Shown here: positions 1 through 4,143 of the stretch, in pieces | How positions within the stretch are numbered: position 1 is the stretch's first letter | Layout of the letters: every line of letters begins with the position of its first letter | NCBI GenBank assembly: GCA_015222555.1 | Contig: JADFVM010000206.1 | Coordinates: 1-5,221 of the forward strand | Origin: Pseudomonadota bacterium | GTDB taxonomy: Bacteria; Desulfobacterota; JADFVX01 | Direction: 5' to 3' | DNA: 5,221 bases | Notes under the pieces: model-generated | The model's input: only the letters and a program-made list of their open reading frames with translations | The model's database searches: none | What the model was told of the DNA's origin: nothing | Translations under genes and position numbers: made by a program

Positions 1-562
1 CATCCGCCCTGGTTTTCAGTCCGTTTTTTACCAGTTCCTTAGCCTGGAGGTAGAGCGCTTCTGTTGTTTTGATATCTTCTTCTCTTGCCTTCATCGCCGC
101 TTTTTGCAGAAGCAGCGTATCGTATAGAGTCTGGACCTGGTAGACCAAAAGCCTCTTTGTCTCTTTTAGTGAGAGTGCGGCAATCTCTTTTGAGAATTCA
201 GATGCCTTGATCCTGCCCTTATTGCTGCCAAAATCGTAAATTTTTTGCGTCAGGCCGATGCCTGCCCGCCAGGCGTCATGGTCATCAGTCAAAAAGCGAC
301 CGTTTTGCGGCATGACGAAGGTTTTTATCGGGTTATACTCTGCGCTGACAGAGATCTGGGGAAGATTGGCTGCGTTGTTGGATGTTATGACGGCATTTTT
401 TTGTTCCACCTGAAAGTGCAGCTTCTTGATATCCGGATGTGTTACCAGCGTTTTATCAATGCATGTTTGCAGTGTCAGCATATTTGACTGTGCTTTCTCT
501 TCTGCCCCTGAATAGGCCGGAAGAAGGAGAAGAGAGAGTGTCATCAGAGCAATGCTTTTCAT
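1..562 (-). CDS. TolC-family outer-membrane efflux protein, partial (N-terminal 187 residues)
   Basis: The gene starts at ATG 562-560 and runs off the left edge, so the C-terminal part is missing; TolC proteins are usually over 400 residues. Residues 1-20 look like a Sec signal peptide: MKS, a hydrophobic core, then SGA before EEKAQ. The mature part opens with LTLQTCIDKTL..HPDIKKL, matching the LTLxxAIxxALxxNPxL opening of the family. Later segments fit too: NLPQISVSAEY (66-76) and the strand GIGLTQKIYDFGSNKGR (101-117), like the usual LxQPLFDGG motif. Residues 120-185 read as long amphipathic helix. By family knowledge it would form the outer-membrane channel of a tripartite efflux or type I secretion system. 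Its ATG overlaps the TGA of the TetR gene (ATGA at 562-559) and only a weak GGGAC precedes it, so translation is probably coupled. Family call is firm; substrate unknown. Confidence 0.88.
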   Translation of the reverse strand, partial: MKSIALMTLSLLLLPAYSGAEEKAQSNMLTLQTCIDKTLVTHPDIKKLHFQVEQKNAVITSNNAANLPQISVSAEYNPIKTFVMPQNGRFLTDDHDAWRAGIGLTQKIYDFGSNKGRIKASEFSKEIAALSLKETKRLLVYQVQTLYDTLLLQKAAMKAREEDIKTTEALYLQAKELVKNGLKTRAD

Positions 563-1173
563 AAAGAGTCCCGGTCTTCTTCCTGGTGAGGCGCAAGTGA
601 CGACCAGAGAAAACGCCATAGCGCTTCACCCTCTTTTTCAATGGGGAATGAAAAATCAAAGATCGACCAGCGCAAGATAAGCCCCTGGAGGAGGGCGACA
701 AAGCAGCGAGCCGTTTCTTCAGGGTCTACATCATTGCGGAACTGGTCCTCTTCAATCCCTTCGCGGATAATATCTGAAACCAGCGTCATATATCGGGCCA
801 TCACCTGCTGTACGGTTTTCTTAAGATGAGGCGATTCAAGGTGTAGTCGGTCGGAGAATAGGAGGCGGGGCAACCCTCGATGTCTGCTCATCAGAGTAAG
901 ATGCCGGTTGATTAGATATTGCAGCTGCTCCCGGGGGGATGTCGACTCCCTTGACGTCTCTTCGAGCAGGCGGAAGATCTGGCCCGATATCCAGTTGATG
1001 GCGGCGCTGAAGATAGCATCGCGTGTTTTAAAATGCTTAAAAATAGTCGACTGCGCAATCCCCACCCGGTCCGCGATGGCCTGGGTCGTCAGGCGCGTTA
1101 CCCCCTCTTCGGCAGCCAATTCAAGCGTTTTTTTGATGATCTCCTCTTTTCTTTCCTCATGCGGTTTGCCCAC
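559..1173 (-). CDS. TetR/AcrR-family transcriptional repressor
   Basis: This encodes a 204-residue protein, the usual TetR-family length. The N-terminal DNA-binding domain covers about residues 8-55: helix 1 (ERKEEIIKKTLELAAEEG), then the helix-turn-helix at about 29-48 (TTQAIADRVGIAQSTIFKHF), then KTRDAIF. This is the standard TetR pattern of AIAxxxGxxxxTxYxHFxxKxxL, with Ile-Phe in place of the common Leu-Tyr. Residues 60-204 form the helical ligand-binding and dimerisation part, which is poorly conserved and says nothing clear about the inducer. The start is GTG at 1173-1171, chosen because GAGAGG lies about six bases upstream. It is co-transcribed with the TolC-type gene, with a 4-bp stop/start overlap. 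A dyad over its own promoter suggests autorepression. By inference it controls an efflux operon continuing past the left edge. Confidence 0.93.
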   Translation of the reverse strand: MGKPHEERKEEIIKKTLELAAEEGVTRLTTQAIADRVGIAQSTIFKHFKTRDAIFSAAINWISGQIFRLLEETSRESTSPREQLQYLINRHLTLMSRHRGLPRLLFSDRLHLESPHLKKTVQQVMARYMTLVSDIIREGIEEDQFRNDVDPEETARCFVALLQGLILRWSIFDFSFPIEKEGEALWRFLWSSLAPHQEEDRDSL

Positions 1174-1215
1174 GGTTTCCTCTCTCTGTCCCTCTGATTT
1201 CGACTGTCATATATT

Positions 1216-1234
1216 TAAGCCGGAAAACGGCTTA
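1216..1234. repeat. Perfect 7-bp inverted repeat in the TetR leader
   Basis: Arms TAAGCCG and CGGCTTA are separated by GAAAA (plus strand). The repeat lies between the probable operator and the GTG start, so it would be transcribed on the minus strand as a stem-loop with a TTTTC loop, ending 42 bases upstream of the start codon. No T-run follows, so it is not an intrinsic terminator. It may be a second protein-binding site or an mRNA 5' hairpin. Confidence 0.4.
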
Positions 1235-1237
1235 TAC

Positions 1238-1259
1238 GGTAAGTGATTAATTACTCACC
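1238..1259. promoter_or_regulatory. Probable TetR operator overlapping the transcription start
   Basis: This 22-bp dyad has plus-strand left half GGTAAGTGATT and right half AATTACTCACC. Nine of eleven base pairs are symmetric; the mismatched pairs are 1241/1256 and 1245/1252. The centre is 1248/1249. It begins two bases downstream of the -10 box, so bound protein would cover the transcription start. Size, symmetry and placement are typical for TetR-family autoregulation. Assignment to this repressor is inference from position. Confidence 0.65.
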
Positions 1260-1260
1260 C

Positions 1261-1306
1261 ATATTAGGCTGCCTCCCATGATCTGTCAAGTTTTTTTATT
1301 TTTCCC
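1261..1306 (-). promoter_or_regulatory. Sigma-70 promoter of the TetR-TolC operon, with A-rich upstream element
   Basis: On the minus strand a perfect -35 TTGACA (1289-1284) is followed after exactly 17 bases by -10 TAATAT (1266-1261), which matches TATAAT at four of six positions including the key TA and final T. Just upstream of the -35 is an A-rich tract (1306-1291) resembling an UP element. Transcription should start near 1254, leaving a leader of about 80 bases before the GTG at 1173. This is the best promoter in the window. Confidence 0.75.
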
Positions 1307-1396
1307 CGAAAAGGGTAGTGTCAAAGAGACGCTCATAAGAAGAGTGCAGAAGAGGGTTGCCAGTATCGGAATTTGATGCGCCTCCCCATCCTCCAT
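1286..1396 (-). CDS. Possible 36-aa single-pass membrane peptide (hypothetical)
   Basis: A short ORF starts at ATG 1396-1394, with GGAG five bases upstream, and ends at TGA 1288-1286. The product has an acidic start (MEDGEAHQ), an uninterrupted hydrophobic stretch of about 21 residues (about 9-29: IPILATLFC then TLLMSVSLTLPF), and a basic tail (SGKNKKT). Charged ends around one hydrophobic helix are typical of small membrane proteins. The stop codon lies inside the -35 box of the TetR promoter. No convincing promoter was seen upstream, and an ORF this short can arise by chance. I recognise no family. Confidence 0.2.
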   Translation of the reverse strand: MEDGEAHQIPILATLFCTLLMSVSLTLPFSGKNKKT

Positions 1397-1460
1397 TTCA
1401 ACTCCGTCATCCTCAAAAATATTCTTTGTTGAAAATTAGCCGATTGGTAATCAACAGAAT

Positions 1461-1489
1461 TTGCTATTGATATCTCTGTCTGCTATTGT
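1461..1489 (+). promoter_or_regulatory. Candidate promoter for the DUF2892-rhodanese genes
   Basis: TTGCTA (1461-1466) is followed after 17 bases by TATTGT (1484-1489), each matching the sigma-70 consensus at four of six positions. A TG one base before the -10 gives an extended -10. Transcription would begin near 1496, leaving a leader of about 140 bases. The octamer TGCTATTG occurs twice here (1462-1469 and 1481-1488), so part of the match may simply reflect that repeat. It is a weak call. Confidence 0.3.
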
Positions 1490-1582
1490 TCTAGGAAAGT
1501 ATTTTTTAACTTGTTTCATCAAGATTCATTGATCGTGGTAATAAACTCCATCCTCCCCTCATTTTTGTTGAATCCTTTTCCC

Positions 1583-1595
1583 AGAACCTGGTTCT
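1583..1595. promoter_or_regulatory. Perfect 13-bp palindrome in the DUF2892 leader, possible operator
   Basis: AGAACC, a single T, then GGTTCT: six perfect pairs around one central base, too tight a loop for an RNA hairpin and so more like a protein-binding site. It lies 42 bases before the ATG at 1638, where a bound repressor could block transcription or early elongation. No regulator gene for it is seen in the window. Confidence 0.4.
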
Positions 1596-1637
1596 AAACC
1601 GATAGAAGAACAAAACCTTAACAGGAGGAAAGAAAAG

Positions 1638-1832
1638 ATGAAAGTCAATGAGAGTGGAACAGAGAGAGTCATACGGATTGCTGTGGGGATTGCCCTTTTG
1701 TCCCTGGTTGTAACAGGTCCACAGAGCTTGTGGGGACTAATCGGAATAGTGCCTCTGATAACGGGATTAATTGGAAATTGCCCCCTCTATTCGATACTGG
1801 GCATATCAACCTGTAAAAAATGTGCAAAATAG
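1638..1832 (+). CDS. YgaP-like inner-membrane protein (DUF2892 family)
   Basis: This is a 64-residue protein of the small DUF2892 type. It starts with MKVNESGTERVIRI, the usual basic N-terminus, and has two hydrophobic segments (about 11-26 and 31-46). The end is diagnostic: GLIGNCPLYSILGISTC, with the family's G.CPLY..LG..TC pattern. Three cysteines are visible (48, 59, 62), the last two forming a CxxC at the very C-terminus. In E. coli YgaP a domain of this kind follows a rhodanese domain in one protein; here the rhodanese is the next gene. By inference the protein sits in the inner membrane and may handle sulfane sulfur with that partner. The ATG is well set by AGGAGG at 1623-1628, nine bases upstream. 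Family assignment is good; function is not proven. Confidence 0.85.
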   Translation: MKVNESGTERVIRIAVGIALLSLVVTGPQSLWGLIGIVPLITGLIGNCPLYSILGISTCKKCAK

Positions 1833-1841
1833 GATTGCCTC

Positions 1842-1892
1842 TTCTGAACAATTAAAAAAACATGGTAAAATTACTTAAGTCTCTGTTCAGAA
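1842..1892. repeat. Inverted repeat between the DUF2892 and rhodanese genes
   Basis: TTCTGAACA (1842-1850) and TGTTCAGAA (1884-1892) are perfect 9-bp inverted arms separated by 33 AT-rich bases. The right arm extends into the small palindrome GTTC-A-GAAC (1885-1893). No T-run follows, so it is not a standard terminator. It could be an operator pair for the rhodanese gene or a stem-loop that sets the relative mRNA levels of the two genes. Confidence 0.4.
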
Positions 1893-1921
1893 CATAATGA
1901 TAAAATAAAAAGGAGAGTATA

Positions 1922-2419
1922 ATGACAATAGCTACAAGGGGGATATTTTTCACCGTTGCAATGTTACTAATCTATAGCCTTGCCTTTGCTGGAGTAGAGC
2001 CAGCAGGGATCGACTCTAAAGAGGCCTATAAGATGGTTATGGAAAACCCCAAGGACGCCTTTATTGTTGATGTAAGGACAAGAGCCGAATATGAGTTTGT
2101 CGGTCACCCGGACCTGCCCAACGGCGTGCCGAATATACCGCTCAAGTTTTATCCAGGCTGGAAGGTGAACGCCAATTTCGTGAAGAATGCAGAGGAACGT
2201 TATTCTAAAGACGTCACCCTCATCATGCTATGCCGGAGCGGTGGAAGGGCAAAGGTGGCGGCCAAGCTCCTTCTGGATGCAGGATTCAAAAAGGTCCTAT
2301 ACATGACCGACAGCTTTGAAGGGTCTAAGGATGAAAAGGGTCACCGGACGGTCAGCGGCTGGAAGGTCAACGGTCTTCCCTATACATACAGGCTGGACAA
2401 GGAATTGCTTTACAAATAA
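1922..2419 (+). CDS. Exported single-domain rhodanese (sulfurtransferase)
   Basis: The 165-residue protein has a signal peptide at residues 1-23 (TRGIFFTVAMLL core, then LAFA before GVEPAG), so it is probably periplasmic. The rhodanese domain covers about 28-155. It shows FIVDVRTRAEY (47-57), the substrate-entry region with GHPDLPNGVPNIPL, and the active loop LCRSGGRA with Cys104 as the catalytic persulfide-forming residue and Arg105/Arg109 around it. AAKLLLDAGFKKVLYMTDSFEG and GWKVNGLPYTY complete the fold. In the family, sulfane sulfur is carried on the active Cys and passed to a thiol acceptor; the natural donor and acceptor here are unknown. The start is supported by GGAG six bases upstream and by the intact signal peptide. 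It follows the DUF2892 gene by 89 bases, the two together resembling a split YgaP. Confidence 0.93.
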   Translation: MTIATRGIFFTVAMLLIYSLAFAGVEPAGIDSKEAYKMVMENPKDAFIVDVRTRAEYEFVGHPDLPNGVPNIPLKFYPGWKVNANFVKNAEERYSKDVTLIMLCRSGGRAKVAAKLLLDAGFKKVLYMTDSFEGSKDEKGHRTVSGWKVNGLPYTYRLDKELLYK

Positions 2420-2541
2420 ATTTCCGAACAACTCCAAGATATGCAAAATCCACTTGGTTGATTTAGTATCAAGAGCGATTGATGAAGGAGAAGAAGATTC
2501 CAATAGAGTAATCATATCGCCAAATGGGAGGGGACAGATAT

Positions 2542-3312
2542 ATGAAAAAGGTAGGATTTATAGGCGGAGGCCGGGCTGCGAGGATATTCCTGGGTGGTTT
2601 TCAAAGAGCGGGAGAAATGCCCGAGGATATCGTAGTAAGTGATACGAATATTAATGTCTTGAATGGCTTGAAAGAGGAGTTCCCCGGAATCGGGGTAGCT
2701 CCTGACGATAATCGTCAAGCCGCCATGCAGGATATCGTTTTCGTTGCTCTTCCTTTTTCCGTGATGGGAAAAGTTCTCAGTGAAATCCAACCACATTTGA
2801 ATGCAGACTCGATTCTTGTTTCTCTTGCTCCCAAGCTTACTATAACCAGGATATCGGAAATACTGAATGGGTTTCAGCGAATTGTGCGAATGACACCCAA
2901 TGCACCATCGATCGTAAATGAAGGGTATAATCCTGTCGTATTTTCCAAGGCATTTACTGATGCGGAGAGGGAAGAGTTGCTCTCAATTTTTGCCACGCTG
3001 GGTGAATCTCCCGAAGTGTCAGAAGAGCTGCTGGAAGCTTATACAATTCTTACCGCCATTGGACCAACCTATCTCTGGTTTCAACTTTATGAATTACAGA
3101 AACTAGGCAAATCATTTGGTCTGTCTGACAATCAGCTTGAAGAGGGAATATTGAAGATGGTTACGGGAGCGGTAAAAACCATGTACAGCTCCGGGCTGCC
3201 CCCGCAGGAAGTCATGGATCTCATCCTCTTGAAACCTCTCGCGGAAGGGGAGGAAACAATAAAAAACATCTACAGGTCAAAACTTGAGGCCTTGTACAGT
3301 TCGTTAAAATGA
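2542..3312 (+). CDS. ProC-fold NAD(P)-dependent oxidoreductase, divergent from true pyrroline-5-carboxylate reductase
   Basis: The start is ATG 2542, giving 256 residues. An in-frame ATG at 2524 exists, but the Shine-Dalgarno (GGAGGGGA, 2527-2534) lies between them and suits 2542, which also puts MKKVGFIGGG at the N-terminus. The Rossmann domain is clear: GFIGGGRAARI (5-15, GxGxxA type), VSDTN (32-36) at the end of the second strand, and DIVFVALPF (64-72). RMTPNAPSIVNEG (116-128) matches the ProC motif MPNTPALVxxG. The helical dimerisation domain follows, but TAIGPTYLWF (171-180) replaces the usual SGSGPAYVF, and the PGGTT segment is missing: DLILLKPLAEGEETI (226-240) stands in its place. The fold is confident. 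P5C reductase activity is doubtful because those segments contribute to substrate binding. It lies 122 bases after the rhodanese gene in the same direction, possibly the same operon. Confidence 0.85.
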   Translation: MKKVGFIGGGRAARIFLGGFQRAGEMPEDIVVSDTNINVLNGLKEEFPGIGVAPDDNRQAAMQDIVFVALPFSVMGKVLSEIQPHLNADSILVSLAPKLTITRISEILNGFQRIVRMTPNAPSIVNEGYNPVVFSKAFTDAEREELLSIFATLGESPEVSEELLEAYTILTAIGPTYLWFQLYELQKLGKSFGLSDNQLEEGILKMVTGAVKTMYSSGLPPQEVMDLILLKPLAEGEETIKNIYRSKLEALYSSLK

Positions 3313-3438
3313 ACTAAAAAGGGGTGACCTGTAAAAAATATACAGCATGGCATGGCCTTTCATGAAGTGGTCTTATAGAAAGTTAATTAGATAAACAAGG
3401 GTAAATCTACCTCACATTTAATATAGGACTTTTAACCT
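3313..3438. other. Intergenic spacer before the ABC transporter genes
   Basis: This 126-base AT-rich gap separates the ProC-like gene from the ABC genes. It contains CTGTA/TACAG arms (3329-3333 and 3341-3345) and the 8-bp palindrome TTCATGAA (3359-3366), both too small to call. I see no terminator with a T-run and no convincing promoter, so whether the ABC genes have their own promoter cannot be settled by reading. Confidence 0.4.
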
Positions 3439-4143
3439 ATGAGCCTCATCATTGCCGAAAATATTTCAAAAACATACATCACGGGTGAGGTAGAAATCGA
3501 AGCCCTGAAAAGTGTCGGTTTTGAGATAGAGCCCGCCTCCTTCGTCTCTTTCATCGGTCCCTCGGGCAGCGGAAAGACGACACTTCTCAACCTTATCGGC
3601 TGTCTTGACAAGCCGAGTTCCGGCAGTCTGAATGTGGCAGGGACAGATGTCTTCCGCCTTGACAGGCGAGCTGCTGCCGCTTTCAGGGGCAATAATTTAG
3701 GCTTTATCTTTCAGGATTTTAACCTCATGCCAGTGCTGACGGTCTATGAAAACGTCGAGTATCCGCTCCTCATGGTGCAAAATATCCCTTCGGCTGAAAG
3801 GAAAAAGCGGATTATGGACCTTCTCGAAGCCGTTGAAATGACGGACCAGAAAGACAAATACCCGGACCAGATATCGGGCGGGCAGAAACAGAGGGTGGCC
3901 ATTGCAAGGGCCTTGGTTACAAATCCGCAACTCGTACTGGCCGACGAACCGACAGCCAACCTGGATCACAAAACGGCCTATATGGTTATAGATATTATGA
4001 AGAAGATGAAAGAAGATCTTGGCACGACCTTCATCTTTTCAACCCATGATGAGAAAATTGTGGGAGAGGTCGAGATAATCTATACACTGGAAGACGGGCA
4101 GCTGACCGGCAGAAACGAGAAAGGAGGAGTGAAAGATGCTTAA
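3439..4143 (+). CDS. ABC transporter ATP-binding protein, LolD/MacB type
   Basis: The protein has 234 residues and all the motifs of an active ABC ATPase: Walker A GPSGSGKTT (40-48), Q-loop Gln92 in GFIFQDFNL, signature ISGGQKQR (145-152), Walker B LVLADEP with Glu170, D-loop NLD (174-176) and switch His203. The segment NLMPVLTVYENVEYPL is typical of the LolD/MacB/FtsE branch, which works with four-helix permeases using a large periplasmic domain. A stop codon (TAA 3433-3435) just upstream in frame fixes the ATG at 3439; its ribosome site is modest (AGGA, ten bases away). The gene overlaps the permease by 8 bp, so the two form one complex at the inner membrane. LolD-like, MacB-like or another export role cannot be told apart from the ATPase alone. 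Confidence 0.94.
   Translation: MSLIIAENISKTYITGEVEIEALKSVGFEIEPASFVSFIGPSGSGKTTLLNLIGCLDKPSSGSLNVAGTDVFRLDRRAAAAFRGNNLGFIFQDFNLMPVLTVYENVEYPLLMVQNIPSAERKKRIMDLLEAVEMTDQKDKYPDQISGGQKQRVAIARALVTNPQLVLADEPTANLDHKTAYMVIDIMKKMKEDLGTTFIFSTHDEKIVGEVEIIYTLEDGQLTGRNEKGGVKDA

Larger units (their letters stand above)
1307..1637. other. Gene-poor intergenic region upstream of the DUF2892 gene
   Basis: About 330 bases separate the TetR promoter from the plus-strand genes. No established gene or RNA is visible here. It holds the upstream part of the doubtful small minus-strand ORF, a weak plus-strand promoter candidate with an 8-bp direct repeat, GTTGA/TCAAC inverted arms at 1428-1432 and 1451-1455, and the 13-bp palindrome at 1583-1595. 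The rest is AT-rich sequence without clear structure. Confidence 0.6.

Noticed and set aside
1157..1210. 17-codon leader ORF (ATG 1210 on the minus strand) overlapping the TetR start
   Set aside because: No Shine-Dalgarno sequence before its ATG and no attenuation-like residues.
1291..1318. T-run and CCCCGAAAAGGG hairpin as a terminator
   Set aside because: On the plus strand the T-run precedes the hairpin, and on the minus strand the hairpin is followed by A residues, so neither direction gives a terminator.
1376..1432. Plus-strand ORF of 18 codons from ATG 1376
   Set aside because: No proper ribosome site and no recognisable peptide feature.
2458..2472. TTGAT-TTAGT-ATCAA hairpin before the ProC-like gene
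   Set aside because: Five AT-rich pairs are too weak, and such repeats are common by chance in AT-rich spacers.
2524..2541. Upstream ATG at 2524 as start of the ProC-like gene
   Set aside because: It would place the Shine-Dalgarno sequence inside the first codons and add MGGDRY before a typical Rossmann N-terminus; 2542 has correct ribosome-site spacing.
3347..3366. TGGCAT-GGCCT-TTCAT resembling a sigma-54 promoter
   Set aside because: The essential GC at -12 is missing.
3346..3393. 15-codon plus-strand ORF before the ABC genes
   Set aside because: No ribosome site; it probably arises by chance in the spacer.
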